Notes: generated by a model from the letters alone, not told the origin. Counted from the first letter of the stretch, positions 26,269-38,456 are shown. The stretch: DNA of 64,000 bases from Vibrio sp. AND4 (GCF_000171815.1 NZ_ABGR01000007.1:1-64000); one strand, 5' to 3'. A program made the numbers and translations.

Positions 26269-26344
26269 GTCCCGTTCGTCTAGAGGCCTAGGACACCGCC
26301 CTTTCACGGCGGTAACAGGGGTTCGACTCCCCTATCGCCCACCA
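26269..26344 (+). tRNA. tRNA-Glu-like gene (anticodon TTC) with a broken acceptor stem
   Basis: 76 nt. The D arm, anticodon arm (CCGCC-CTTTCAC-GGCGG, anticodon TTC) and T arm (AGGGG/CCCCT) are those of tRNA-Glu. The acceptor stem is not: 5' GTCCCGT faces 3' ATCGCCC, giving G1-C72, C4-G69, T7-A66 and a G-U pair at 6-67, but mismatches at 2-71, 3-70 and 5-68. The discriminator base is A rather than the usual G. The expected partner would be ACGGGAC. The 3' arm ATCGCCCACCA looks like a tRNA-Val-type end. It is either a pseudo-tRNA or a chimera; see findings. Confidence 0.8.
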
Positions 26345-26402
26345 TCTTTAAACATTCTCTCTTGAGAGTTTTTAAAAATGGTTACTTCATTAGAAGTGAT
26401 TC

Positions 26403-26416
26403 GCTCTTTAACAATT
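26403..26416 (+). promoter_or_regulatory. Spacer boxA before 23S
   Basis: GCTCTTTAACAATT repeats the leader boxA. It lies in the 345-bp stretch between the spacer tRNAs and 23S. The rest of that stretch is AT-rich processing-stem sequence with no gene. Confidence 0.85.
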
Positions 26417-26689
26417 TGGAAAGCTGACAAATCAAATTTATTCCTAGTGAATAAGATTTGATTGTAAAGTTCTCAAAGTATTCTTAATTGAATACTCCAA
26501 CTGTTTGTTTTCATTTTTTAAAAATGAAAGTAAACGAACACATTCAAGTGTTCTTGGGTTTTGTCTTACTGTTTAAGTAAAACAAAACATATTTGAGTCC
26601 GGCAAAATCGAATGCTATCTCGCTCATTCAAATAATGAGATAGCGACTTTGGTTGTTTAACAGCAATTCGAAACTTCTTCGGGTTGTAT

Positions 26690-29579
<2,890 letters not shown>

Positions 29580-29697
29580 ACAACACCCAAGAGGTTTTGA
29601 TGGACTCAAAGCAAGAACAGATTGAATGTGTGAGAACGAAAACAGCTTTCCGAATGATTGTTTTTAGGTTGAATTAGACCTGAAGACAAAAAGAATT

Positions 29698-29817
29698 TGC
29701 TTGGCGACCATAGCGATTTGGACCCACCTGATTTCCATTCCGAACTCAGAAGTGAAACGAATTAGCGTCGATGGTAGTGTGGGGCTTCCCCATGTGAGAG
29801 TAGAACATCGCCAGGCT
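29698..29817 (+). rRNA. rrf: 5S ribosomal RNA
   Basis: 120 nt. TGCTTGGCGACCATAGCG at the 5' end pairs with CATCGCCAGGC at the 3' end. CCGAACTCAGAAGTGAAAC and GATGGTAGTGTGGGG are diagnostic 5S blocks. It is about 120 bp after 23S. Confidence 0.97.
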
Positions 29818-29899
29818 TTAATAACGCTTTTAGATTAAACTAAAAGCAAAACTGAGACTTAGCATTATTTAAGTAAGACTAGGCTTAGTAACAATTTGC

Positions 29900-29990
29900 G
29901 GAGAGATGGCTGAGTGGTCGAAAGCACCGGTCTTGAAAACCGGCAACCGTTAATAGCGGTTCTAGGGTTCAAATCCCTATCTCTCCGCCA
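29900..29990 (+). tRNA. tRNA-Ser (anticodon TGA)
   Basis: 91 nt with a long variable arm. The acceptor is GGAGAGA/TCTCTCC, the anticodon loop CTTGAAA gives TGA, and CCA is encoded. It lies 82 bp after 5S, before the operon terminator, so it is probably the distal tRNA of the rrn transcript. Confidence 0.95.
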
Positions 29991-29999
29991 CTATTCAAA

Positions 30000-30028
30000 A
30001 GCCTCGCTAGAAATAGCGAGGCTTTTTT
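30000..30028 (+). terminator. rrn operon terminator
   Basis: AGCCTCGCTA GAAA TAGCGAGGCT followed by TTTTT: a 10-bp perfect stem with a U-run directly after tRNA-Ser. Confidence 0.95.
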
Positions 30029-30156
30029 CATGTCTGGCGTTTACAAATAGGTTAAGCTATTTGATACCAATCTGGAAAGTGAACTGGTCAGGGTAACCGA
30101 CTCTCTTTGATACACCCTTGTTGCCTATTGCGATTTGTCAAAAAGCGATAATAGCG

Positions 30157-31047
30157 CTACAGCGAGATATATTTACCTTCAGCAACTTCCCATAATGCTT
30201 TAACCAATGGGTTTTCTAGTTGACTTTTAATGCAGCAAACACCGAGTTCAAATGGTTTGATTGGGAGAACCTTAAGTCGATTTATCTTTTCCCTGACAGG
30301 GCTGTTGTTGATTACCACGTCTGGCGCGATACCGACACCACAACCTAGAGCGACCATACTGACGATGGCTTCGTGTCCCGCTACCTGTGCGTAGATGTTT
30401 GGTTTTATCTTCATGTGTTTAAACCAAACATTTGCTCTTTCTCTTGCTGTGCCTTCTTCTGGGACAATAAAAGGTATCGTTGACCAATCCGGACTTTCTT
30501 TCTGCAGTTCTTCTACAAAACTGCTGACTCCCACAGGAGCGATCACTGATAGAGGTATTTCGCTGATTGGCTCAAACGCTACTTTGGCAGGCAGTTGATC
30601 TGGTTTTGCCGAGATCGCAATATCTGCCTCATCAGCCAATATCTTGTCGACGGCTTGGGCTGGATCGCCAGTAGAGAGTTTAAATTCAATAAATGGATGT
30701 TGTATGCGGAACTCAGAAATAAGCTCTGGTAAGTGGCTGTAACTTGCGGTTACTGAGCAAAATAAACGTATCTCACCCTTTAACTCATCTTCAGTTCCTT
30801 TGACGTAACTTTGGTATTGTTGCCATTCACTTAAGATCTTCAGCGCAACGGGTAATAGTTTCTTACCTTGTCGTGTTAATTCAACACTTCGGTTATCGCG
30901 GAGAAACAGCTGTTGCTGCGTTTCTTCTTCCAATTTCTGGATCTGTCGACTCAGTGCAGAAGGGCTGATATGCATTGCTGCCGCTGTCTTGGCGAAGCTT
31001 TTACTATCGCACAGATGAATGAATAGTTGCAGGCTTTTGATGTTCAT
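30157..31047 (-). CDS. ilvY: LysR-type regulator of ilvC (IlvY)
   Basis: 296 residues from MNIKSLQLFIHLCDSKSFAK, close to the 297 of E. coli IlvY. GGAAGTGAAG precedes the ATG; the frame extends 8 codons further upstream, but those are not family-like. The winged HTH spans about 15-45 (KTAAAMHISPSALSRQIQKLEEE). The effector domain follows. It activates ilvC in response to acetolactate/acetohydroxybutyrate. It is divergent from ilvC with a 142-bp shared regulatory region, the classical ilvY-ilvC arrangement. Confidence 0.93.
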   Translation of the reverse strand: MNIKSLQLFIHLCDSKSFAKTAAAMHISPSALSRQIQKLEEETQQQLFLRDNRSVELTRQGKKLLPVALKILSEWQQYQSYVKGTEDELKGEIRLFCSVTASYSHLPELISEFRIQHPFIEFKLSTGDPAQAVDKILADEADIAISAKPDQLPAKVAFEPISEIPLSVIAPVGVSSFVEELQKESPDWSTIPFIVPEEGTARERANVWFKHMKIKPNIYAQVAGHEAIVSMVALGCGVGIAPDVVINNSPVREKINRLKVLPIKPFELGVCCIKSQLENPLVKALWEVAEGKYISL

Positions 31048-31065
31048 TAAATCTTCACTTCCATG

Positions 31066-31103
31066 TTGCATTTATTGCAATAAGTAATTGTGAATATATC
31101 ACT
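31066..31103. promoter_or_regulatory. Candidate IlvY operator in the ilvY-ilvC gap
   Basis: Two inverted repeats lie between the divergent starts: TTGCA-N5-TGCAA (31066-31080) and GTGA-ATATA-TCAC (about 31091-31103). Tandem operators are expected for IlvY. The second also resembles a short CRP half-site pair but has the wrong spacing (5, not 6). Confidence 0.45.
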
Positions 31104-31189
31104 TTCAGCAACGGAATGTCTGCTTTAGTATGAGTTCATTCGGCAATACTAGTGCCGACCTCTATGGAAGAATGTTAAGGAGCACCCAG

Positions 31190-32674
31190 ATGGCTAACTA
31201 TTTTAATACCCTAAACTTGCGTCAGCAATTGGACCAACTTGGTCGTTGTCGTTTTATGGACCGCGAAGAATTCGCATCAGAAGCAGATTACCTGAAAGGT
31301 AAAAAAGTGGTCATCGTAGGTTGTGGTGCTCAAGGTCTTAACCAAGGCCTGAATATGCGTGATTCTGGTCTAGATGTCGCCTATGCGCTTCGTCAAGCTG
31401 CGATTGATGAGCAGCGCCAGTCTTTCAAGAATGCAAAAGACAATGGTTTTGAAGTGGGTAGCTACGAAACGCTTATTCCTCAAGCCGATCTTGTCGTAAA
31501 CCTTACCCCAGACAAGCAACACACTAACGTGGTAGAGACGGTTATGCCGCTAATGAAAGAGGGGGCAGCACTGGGTTACTCACATGGCTTCAACATTGTG
31601 GAAGAAGGGATGCAAATCCGTAAAGACCTAACGGTAGTCATGGTTGCACCTAAGTGTCCAGGTACGGAAGTTCGTGAAGAATACAAGCGTGGTTTCGGTG
31701 TACCGACTCTTATCGCTGTTCACCCAGAGAATGACCCTAAAGGCGAAGGTTGGGATATCGCGAAAGCTTGGGCAGCTGCAACCGGTGGTCACCGTGCAGG
31801 CTGTCTAGAGTCTTCTTTTGTTGCGGAGGTGAAGTCTGACCTAATGGGTGAGCAAACTATCCTTTGTGGCATGCTACAAGCGGGTTCAATCGTATGCTAC
31901 GAGAAGATGATTGCTGATGGCATTGATCCAGGCTACGCAGGTAAGCTTCTTCAGTACGGCTGGGAAACCATCACTGAGGCGCTGAAGTTTGGTGGTATTA
32001 CGCATATGATGGATCGACTCACTAACCCTGCAAAAGTGAGAGCATTTGAACTTTCTGAAGAGCTAAAAGATCTAATGCGTCCGCTATACAACAAACACAT
32101 GGATGACATCATCACAGGTCACTTCTCTAGCACTATGATGGCTGACTGGGCGAATGATGATGTCAACCTACTCGGTTGGCGCGCAGAAACGGGTGAAACT
32201 GCTTTCGAAAACTACCCAGAGGCTAATACAGAAATCTCTGAGCAAGAGTACTTCGACAACGGTATCCTGATGGTTGCTATGGTTCGTGCGGGCGTTGAGC
32301 TAGCATTCGAAGCAATGACGGCATCTGGCATCATCGATGAGTCTGCTTACTACGAGTCTCTACACGAGTTACCACTGATCGCGAACACCATCGCACGTAA
32401 GCGTCTATACGAGATGAACGTGGTTATCTCAGACACTGCGGAGTACGGTAACTACCTGTTCGCTAACGTAGCAACACCGCTTCTACGTGAGAAGTTTATG
32501 CCAGCAGTAAATACCGACGTAATCGGTAAGGGGTTAGGTGAAACTTCTAACCAAGTAGATAACGCAACGCTTATCGCTGTGAATGATGCTATCCGTAACC
32601 ACCCAGTGGAGTACATTGGTGAAGAGCTGCGTGGCTACATGACGGATATGAAGAACATCGCGGTAGGCGGCTAA
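31190..32674 (+). CDS. ilvC: Ketol-acid reductoisomerase (class II, long form)
   Basis: 494 residues from [20 protein letters not shown], with TAAGGAG before the ATG. An upstream frame of 20 codons overlaps the promoter region and is not family-like. The NADPH Rossmann motif is [21 protein letters not shown] (about 39-59). Two knotted C-terminal domains mark the enterobacterial-type class II enzyme; conserved acidic metal ligands occur in [12 protein letters not shown] and in the second repeat. It converts acetolactate and acetohydroxybutyrate to dihydroxy acids in Val/Leu/Ile synthesis. A terminator follows. Confidence 0.97.
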   Translation: MANYFNTLNLRQQLDQLGRCRFMDREEFASEADYLKGKKVVIVGCGAQGLNQGLNMRDSGLDVAYALRQAAIDEQRQSFKNAKDNGFEVGSYETLIPQADLVVNLTPDKQHTNVVETVMPLMKEGAALGYSHGFNIVEEGMQIRKDLTVVMVAPKCPGTEVREEYKRGFGVPTLIAVHPENDPKGEGWDIAKAWAAATGGHRAGCLESSFVAEVKSDLMGEQTILCGMLQAGSIVCYEKMIADGIDPGYAGKLLQYGWETITEALKFGGITHMMDRLTNPAKVRAFELSEELKDLMRPLYNKHMDDIITGHFSSTMMADWANDDVNLLGWRAETGETAFENYPEANTEISEQEYFDNGILMVAMVRAGVELAFEAMTASGIIDESAYYESLHELPLIANTIARKRLYEMNVVISDTAEYGNYLFANVATPLLREKFMPAVNTDVIGKGLGETSNQVDNATLIAVNDAIRNHPVEYIGEELRGYMTDMKNIAVGG

Positions 32675-32855
32675 TCTTCTTAGCTAAGGAGCTTAATTTG
32701 TTTGTCGGTAATACTCGCTAACTCAGTGTTACCTTTGATAAATCAAGTGCTTGGATTTGAATGCACAATCTGCGTAATTGCATTAAAGCAAAGCAGTAAG
32801 AACCCCAGACAGACAGGGGTCGACAAATACAAAAGAAAACACAACATCTAATTAA

Positions 32856-32890
32856 AAGGCTTGGTCGCCGTTGACCAAGCCTTTTTGTTT
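32856..32890 (+). terminator. Terminator after ilvC
   Basis: AAGGCTTGGTC GCCGTT GACCAAGCCTTTTTG: an 11-bp perfect stem with T-run. The 180 bp between the ilvC stop and this hairpin contain only a small ACCCC / GGGGT hairpin (32802-32820). Confidence 0.9.
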
Positions 32891-33030
32891 TTATGAAAAC
32901 GACTTTTTCCTTCAAACTGTGGGGGTAGCTTCGCTGTTAAAATCGGAAATGTTCGTTGGGATAGAATGGAAAGAAACAGAAGCACAGTAAGTGTTGACGA
33001 AATTTGCCCTTAAGAAGGCAAAATTGGAGC

Positions 33031-33065
33031 GAATCCCGAATCCCGAATCCCGAATCCCGAATCCC
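33031..33065. repeat. Heptanucleotide tandem repeat (GAATCCC)x5
   Basis: Five perfect 7-bp units. It lies on one side of a terminator-like hairpin, with a second heptamer array on the other side. Confidence 0.95.
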
Positions 33066-33076
33066 AAAAAACAAAA

Positions 33077-33103
33077 AGGGTTGACGAGTACACGCCAACC
33101 CTC
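33077..33103. terminator. Hairpin between the two repeat arrays
   Basis: AGGGTTG ... CAACCCT (7-bp stem, about 12-nt loop) with an A-rich left flank (CAAAAAACAAAA) that gives a T-run on the minus strand. It is probably the ubiK terminator. Confidence 0.6.
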
Positions 33104-33110
33104 AAGAATT

Positions 33111-33215
33111 TTCTCGCTTCTCGCTTCTCGCTTCTCGCTTCTCGCTTCTCGCTTCTCGCTTCTCGCTTCTCGCTTCTCGCTTCTCGCTTCTCGCTTCTCG
33201 CTTCTCGCTTCTCGC
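33111..33215. repeat. Heptanucleotide tandem repeat (TTCTCGC)x15
   Basis: Fifteen perfect 7-bp units with no variant. The last base touches the ubiK stop codon (TAA, 33216-33218 on the minus strand). Such an array is expected to be length-variable by slippage. Reading frames through it (KREARSE repeats) are artefacts. Confidence 0.97.
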
Positions 33216-33467
33216 TTATTTATCAGCGAGCTTTTCTTCAAGCTCAGACAATTTCTTTTCCATTTCTGTCAGCTTTTGACGAGTGCGCAATAGAACTTGA
33301 GTTTGTACGTCGAATTCTTCGCGGCTAACAACGTCTAGCTTGTTTAGCTGACCTTGGATTACTTGGCGAACTTTTTGGTCAACATCCGTACCGAGATCTT
33401 TTACTGGTTGCGGCATTGATTCGTGAATTTGTTTAGCGATTTGCTCTAATTTCTTTGGGTCAAACAT
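33216..33467 (-). CDS. ubiK: Ubiquinone biosynthesis accessory factor UbiK
   Basis: 83 residues from [20 protein letters not shown], the start typical of the UbiK/YqiC (BMFP) family. Residues about 50-83 form a coiled coil ([22 protein letters not shown]) used for trimerisation. With UbiJ it helps assemble the soluble ubiquinone synthesis complex, and it has membrane-fusogenic activity. A 10-codon upstream extension exists but lacks family match. The stop codon directly abuts a 15-copy heptamer array, so expansion there changes only the 3' untranslated region. Confidence 0.92.
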   Translation of the reverse strand: MFDPKKLEQIAKQIHESMPQPVKDLGTDVDQKVRQVIQGQLNKLDVVSREEFDVQTQVLLRTRQKLTEMEKKLSELEEKLADK

Positions 33468-33555
33468 AGTGGCTAAAACTCCTTTTGATTTGCCCACATT
33501 CTATGTAAATGATACGGGAAAGTCGCCATTTAGATGGCAAAAAAGAGAGCAGTAA

Positions 33556-33585
33556 TAAAAAAGGTCACCGAAGTGACCTTTTTCT
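33556..33585 (-). terminator. Terminator after the RND efflux operon
   Basis: AAAAAAGGTCAC CGAA GTGACCTTTTTC: a strong symmetrical terminator between vexB and ubiK, both on the minus strand. Confidence 0.9.
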
Positions 33586-33598
33586 TAGTGCTTTAAGT

Positions 33599-36500
33599 TT
33601 ACTTGTTATCAGCTAATTCGCGGTGAGCGGCTTTCGCTTCATCGACTCGAGCTAGCTTTTCCAAGTCTTTGTCTTCAACAAATACTGGTAGTGGCTTGTG
33701 CTGCTCTGCTAGGTAGCTGTAAATCACAGGTAATACGAACAGAGTAAACAGGGTACCGATCGCTAGGCCAGCAACGATCACGATACCAATGCTGAAACGC
33801 TGTGCGGCGCCTGCCCCTGTTGCGTACATCAGTGGGATCAGACCTGCAATCATCGCTGCTGTAGTCATTAGGATTGGACGCAGGCGAACTTTCGCCGCTT
33901 CCGTTACCGCATCAATACGAGACAGTTTATTGTGCAACTGCTCTTCTTTTGCTACCTCACAGATCAAGATACCGTGTTTGGTGATGAGGCCAACCAGAGT
34001 AATCAAACCAACCTGCGAGTAAATGTTCATCGATGCCGTACCCCAAGCCAGCGCAATTAATGCACCACATACCGCCAGCGGTACCGATACCATGATAACG
34101 AGTGGATCGCGGACAGATTCAAACTGGATCGCCAGTACTAGGAAGATGATTGCCAGTGCCAGACCGAATGTTGCGTATAACGCGCTACCTTCAGTCACGA
34201 ACTGACGAGCCTCACCCATGTAGTCATGGTTGTAGCCTGATGGCAGTTTGTTCTGTGCTGTGTCTTCGAACCAGTTGATAGCATCACCCATCGCCACGCC
34301 CGGAGTAGGAACTGCGCCAACCGTTGCCGAGTTTAACTGGTTGAAATGGGGCAGTGAGCGAGGCTCTGCGACAACATCAATAGTGATTAAGCTGCCCAGT
34401 GGGACTGCTTTGCCATCAACCGAACGCACGTAGTAGTTGTTCATCGATTCCGGGTTTAGGCGCCACTTACGTTCAACTTGAGGAATAACCTCGTACGAAC
34501 GGCCATTTAGGTCGATACGGTTTACGTAACCATCCGCCATCATAGTACTCAGTGTGATACCAATGTCTTGCATGGTCACACCGTAAGCCCCCGCTTTGTC
34601 TTTGTCGATACTGATCTTCATCGTTGCTGAATCGTAGTTAAGATCCAGATCCGAGTAGACGAACATTGGGCTAGTCGACACGTCAGACAGGATGTCACTT
34701 GCGATAGTGAACAGGCTTTCGAAGCTGTTCGGCGTGGTGATAACAAACTGAATTGGCAAGCCGGAACCAGCACCAGGAAGCTCTGGCATCTGGAATGCAG
34801 TGACTGACATGCCCGGAACCTGAGAAATTAATCCGCCGACACGAGTGGTGACGTCTGCTTGACTGGTTTCACGCTCACTCCAAGGTTTCAGTGTTGCTAA
34901 GCCAAACGCTTGATTTGAGTTTGGTACACCATTAAACACCTGAGCGTATTCCACTTCTGGCTGATCAGACAGAATTTTATTGACGTCACTCATGGTGTGT
35001 TCGATGTAATCCAAGTTTGCATTCGATGGCGCTGTACCCATCAGAACAACAACGCCCTTATCTTCTGAAGGGGCTAATTCACTTGGAATGAACTTAAACA
35101 GGATTGGCAGTACAGCGAACACTATGATCGCAAAAGCGATAATAACTGGACGGTGCGCCATGACAGTGGTCAGCATTTTTTCGTAGCGGTTGGTCATACC
35201 ATCCAATACGTGATGCACTTTTTGCTCAAACTTGCTTGGCTCTGCATTTGCCTTAAGCATTTTTGAGCACATCATTGGTGACAGAGTCAGAGCAATAATA
35301 CCAGATACAAATACCGCACCAGCAAGGGTTAACGCGAACTCTTTAAATAGCGAGCCCGTGATACCGCCCATTAGCGCTATCGGGGCGTATACCGCGCCGA
35401 GTGTCAGCGTCATGGCGATGACTGGAATGGCAATTTCACGGGTACCTATGATGGCGGCACGGAAAGGCGATTCCCCTTCTTTGATGTGACGGTCGACGTT
35501 CTCAAGCACCACGATTGCGTCATCGACCACGAGACCGATAGCAAGAACCATTGCCAGAAGCGTCATCAAGTTCCATGAGAAGCCCATCGCTTGCATCACC
35601 ATCGCAACACCAATCAATGATAGTGGGATAGTAATGATAGGGATGATCACGGCACGAAGTGACCCTAAGAACAGTGTGATAACGACAAGTACTATGATGG
35701 CTGCTTCAAGAATGGTTTTCACCACTTCGTGGATTGATTCATTGATCGCAATGGTCGAATCGTACATCACGTTCATGTCGATATTGCTTGGCAAGTTCCG
35801 ATCAAGCTGAGGCAGCAGCTCTAGAACGTCTGCAGCAATGTTGATTGGGTTTGCACTCGGAGCAGCGTTAATCGCAGCAACCACTGCCTCTTGGCCGTTC
35901 GCATTGGCTCGGTAAATATCGTGACTCTTCTCTAGGCTGACTTTTGCAATATCGCCAAGACGAATAACATCGCCTTCACCCGTTTTTACAACCAGCGCTT
36001 CGAGTTCAGCAACGTTGGATACTTGAGTATCTGCGCTACCGTTATAAAGTACGAATTCCCCTGTCGCTTGTCCCGTCGCCGACTGATAGTTGTTGGCGTT
36101 AAGTACCGTCATCACGTCGGTGGCTGTTAGTTTCAGTGCCCCCATTTTGGCCGGATCTAGCCATACGCGCAGTGCGTACTTCATACCGCCATATAGATCC
36201 ACCTTAGAAACGCCGTTTACTGTGAATAGCTGTGGGTTGATCACACGCTCTAGATAGTCAGTGATCTGACTTGAAGACAACTCATCACTGGTGAAGCCGA
36301 TGTACAGCACCGCAGTAGTCGAGCCTGTCGACATGGTTACTGTTGGGTCTTCTGCTTCTTTAGGTAGTTGTGATCGAACCGAGTTGGTCTTCGCTAGAAT
36401 GTCTGATAGCGCTGAGTTTGGGTCGGTGTTCAACTTCATGTTGACGGTGATGGTTGACTTACCAAGCACCGAGGATGACGTCATATAGTCAATATTATCG

Positions 36501-36721
36501 GCCTGTGCGACGGCTTGCTCCAAAGGCTGAGTAATAAAGCCCTGGATAAGATCGGCACTTGCACCGTAATAACTAGTGGTTACGGTAACCACTGTGTTTG
36601 TCATTTCAGGGTATTCACGGACTTGCATCTTAAATACGGCTTGCAAACCAAGCAACGCAATCAAAAAGCTGATCGATACCGCTAAAACAGGACGTTTAAT
36701 AAAAACATCAGTAAAACGCAT
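33599..36721 (-). CDS. vexB: RND multidrug efflux transporter (VexB-like)
   Basis: 1040 residues, 12 membrane helices and two large periplasmic loops. The N-terminus MRFTDVFIKRPVLAVSISFL is typical of the AcrB/MexF family. The proton-relay aspartates are in VLAIGLVVDDAIVVLENVDRH (about 395-415), and the TM10 lysine is in LVGLITKHGILICE. It exports drugs, bile salts or detergents using proton motive force, with the adaptor VexA and a TolC channel encoded elsewhere. By position next to ilvC and operon layout it corresponds to V. cholerae VexB / V. parahaemolyticus VmeD; naming by synteny is an inference. Confidence 0.85.
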   Translation of the reverse strand: MRFTDVFIKRPVLAVSISFLIALLGLQAVFKMQVREYPEMTNTVVTVTTSYYGASADLIQGFITQPLEQAVAQADNIDYMTSSSVLGKSTITVNMKLNTDPNSALSDILAKTNSVRSQLPKEAEDPTVTMSTGSTTAVLYIGFTSDELSSSQITDYLERVINPQLFTVNGVSKVDLYGGMKYALRVWLDPAKMGALKLTATDVMTVLNANNYQSATGQATGEFVLYNGSADTQVSNVAELEALVVKTGEGDVIRLGDIAKVSLEKSHDIYRANANGQEAVVAAINAAPSANPINIAADVLELLPQLDRNLPSNIDMNVMYDSTIAINESIHEVVKTILEAAIIVLVVITLFLGSLRAVIIPIITIPLSLIGVAMVMQAMGFSWNLMTLLAMVLAIGLVVDDAIVVLENVDRHIKEGESPFRAAIIGTREIAIPVIAMTLTLGAVYAPIALMGGITGSLFKEFALTLAGAVFVSGIIALTLSPMMCSKMLKANAEPSKFEQKVHHVLDGMTNRYEKMLTTVMAHRPVIIAFAIIVFAVLPILFKFIPSELAPSEDKGVVVLMGTAPSNANLDYIEHTMSDVNKILSDQPEVEYAQVFNGVPNSNQAFGLATLKPWSERETSQADVTTRVGGLISQVPGMSVTAFQMPELPGAGSGLPIQFVITTPNSFESLFTIASDILSDVSTSPMFVYSDLDLNYDSATMKISIDKDKAGAYGVTMQDIGITLSTMMADGYVNRIDLNGRSYEVIPQVERKWRLNPESMNNYYVRSVDGKAVPLGSLITIDVVAEPRSLPHFNQLNSATVGAVPTPGVAMGDAINWFEDTAQNKLPSGYNHDYMGEARQFVTEGSALYATFGLALAIIFLVLAIQFESVRDPLVIMVSVPLAVCGALIALAWGTASMNIYSQVGLITLVGLITKHGILICEVAKEEQLHNKLSRIDAVTEAAKVRLRPILMTTAAMIAGLIPLMYATGAGAAQRFSIGIVIVAGLAIGTLFTLFVLPVIYSYLAEQHKPLPVFVEDKDLEKLARVDEAKAAHRELADNK

Positions 36722-36732
36722 GGTGCCTCCAA

Positions 36733-37839
36733 CTAGAGCATTGGTGTTTCAGCAGGTGGTGAAAGTGCAGCATCTTCAACGATGTTTACTTTCGCGTGGT
36801 TGCTTAAACGGACTTGACCTGACGTAACCACAATATCCCCTGGTTTCACGCCTTCTAGGATATGTGCGATGTCTTTAGTACGCTCACCCACTTTTACGAC
36901 TTGTTGCTTAACTCGTTTTTCGCCGTCTTCTTCAGTCATGATGTACACGTTGTCGCCGTACAGCGTGAACGTGATAGCCGTTTGTGGCAGCGTTACTTGG
37001 TTCTCTAGTTTAGGTAGAATGATGTTTGCACGCGCGAACATGCCGCTACGAAGTTGCCCATCACTGTTAGGTATGTCTGCTTGCACCTGGATCAGGCCAC
37101 TTTGAACGTTAACCGCTGGCTCAATTGCCGAGATAGAACCTTTGAATGGCTTGTCTGGATAAGCATCGACGAAAATATCGACGTCTTGGTTAAGTGCAAT
37201 GCGAGAGATGTCTGTTTGAGAAACAGTAAAACGTAGGCGCATCACGCTGGTGTCCTCAAGACGAACGATGTCGGTACCCGTTTGTAAGTACTGGCCAAGA
37301 TAAACATTACGGATACCAACGACGCCAGCAAAAGGTGCTTTGATTTCACGACGGTCAATTGTGGCTTTGAGGCTTTCAATATCCGCTTTCAGTGAAAAAT
37401 AGTTTGCTTCGGCTTCGTCGTACGCTTCTTTAGACACTGAGCCCTTCTTAAAGAGACCTTGGTAGCGTTTATATTTAGCTCTGGCTGCAGGCAGTCTGGC
37501 TTGTGAGCTCTGAAGGTTTGCCTTTTCAACATCAGAATCTAGATGTATCAGAGATTGATCGGCTTCTACTTGAGTACCAGATTCAAATGAAATCTTATCG
37601 ATAACACCATTAGTCTCGTTGGCAATAGTGACGCCTTGGTTAGGCTCAATAAAGCCAATGGCTTCAATGACAGGTACCCAATCAACCGATTTTACTTCTG
37701 TCACGGTGACAGGAAACTCTGGCTCCGGACGATTCGCCATGTATTCAGCAATTTTTTGCTGCTTAAATAAGTTAAAACCTATCACGCTTCCGAACAGGAG
37801 AATGGTGATAAGTACCATAAAGAAAGTCCACTTTTTCAT
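36733..37839 (-). CDS. vexA: RND efflux periplasmic adaptor (VexA-like)
   Basis: 368 residues. The N-terminus MKKWTFFMVLITILLFGSVI is a membrane helix with no lipobox cysteine, so it is anchored by the helix rather than as a lipoprotein. The lipoyl/hairpin region has GVIDKISFESGTQVEADQSLIHLD and a coiled-coil hairpin (about 95-150). The beta-barrel segment contains RDIK/REIKAPFAGVVGIRNVYLGQY-like family sequence. It bridges the RND pump to TolC. It starts 18 bp after vexR and ends 11 bp before vexB. Confidence 0.88.
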   Translation of the reverse strand: MKKWTFFMVLITILLFGSVIGFNLFKQQKIAEYMANRPEPEFPVTVTEVKSVDWVPVIEAIGFIEPNQGVTIANETNGVIDKISFESGTQVEADQSLIHLDSDVEKANLQSSQARLPAARAKYKRYQGLFKKGSVSKEAYDEAEANYFSLKADIESLKATIDRREIKAPFAGVVGIRNVYLGQYLQTGTDIVRLEDTSVMRLRFTVSQTDISRIALNQDVDIFVDAYPDKPFKGSISAIEPAVNVQSGLIQVQADIPNSDGQLRSGMFARANIILPKLENQVTLPQTAITFTLYGDNVYIMTEEDGEKRVKQQVVKVGERTKDIAHILEGVKPGDIVVTSGQVRLSNHAKVNIVEDAALSPPAETPML

Positions 37840-37857
37840 TCTATTTAGAACTCCAAG

Positions 37858-38442
37858 TTAGTGTTTAATAATTGCGTCCCAACTGGCTTCAATGGCTGCA
37901 TTCACAGCATCATCATCCAGTTGATAAATCCCTTGGGCATGTTTTCTTGCAAGTGCAACACTTGCTTCAAAACTTAACCCCGATAAAACCTCATTCGCGA
38001 GAGGTTTAAAAAGTCCTTCCGCTTTTCCTTGATCGAAAAGGCGGTCGACGTGAATGAATAACTGCCGCTCAAGCTCCCTTGTGTTGGCTTGCGTTGTACG
38101 TGGGAGTGCGTCGTATTGAAGGTGATTACTCAAAGTATTTACATTTGCTCCGGCTAAGTGCCAGATATTCATCCACATGGTTCCAAAGCGTTGCTTTAAA
38201 GGCATGCTGTCGTCGACATTAGCCTGCACCGCTTGTGCAACTCGTGTCGTTACGCTAAGACGCACTTCTTTGAGTAAGTGTTCTTTATCGGAGAAATAGC
38301 GATAAATGGTTCCGGCAGCGACACCTGCTTCGTCGGCGAGCTTCTGCATTGAAAGCCCCTGAAATCCTGATTCAGCAATAAGACGTTCAGCCGCGACAAC
38401 GATCTGTTCGCGTTTGTCGTTACGAATTTGATTAGTAGCCAT
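37858..38442 (-). CDS. vexR: TetR-family regulator of the efflux operon (VexR-like)
   Basis: 194 residues. The N-terminal TetR HTH spans about 10-57 (KREQIVVAAERLIAESGFQG ... LADEAGVAAGTIYRYFSDKEHLL). The C-terminal half is an all-helical ligand domain (DUF-type, similar to AcrR-like regulators). It is the first gene of vexR-vexA-vexB and has a perfect palindrome 15 bp upstream of its start, so autoregulation is very likely. Whether it represses or activates the pump is not visible from sequence. Confidence 0.88.
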   Translation of the reverse strand: MATNQIRNDKREQIVVAAERLIAESGFQGLSMQKLADEAGVAAGTIYRYFSDKEHLLKEVRLSVTTRVAQAVQANVDDSMPLKQRFGTMWMNIWHLAGANVNTLSNHLQYDALPRTTQANTRELERQLFIHVDRLFDQGKAEGLFKPLANEVLSGLSFEASVALARKHAQGIYQLDDDAVNAAIEASWDAIIKH

Positions 38443-38456
38443 AGTTCTATAAGCGC

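Noticed and set aside
31091..31104. CRP site in the ilvY-ilvC gap
   Set aside because: TGTGA and TCAC are separated by 5 bp, not 6, and the second half is imperfect.
33111..33215. CRISPR-like array
   Set aside because: Units are 7 bp and perfectly contiguous with no spacers.
32912..33293. Long frames on both strands with KREARSE or LLASRFS repeats
   Set aside because: They are just the 7-bp tandem array read in frame.
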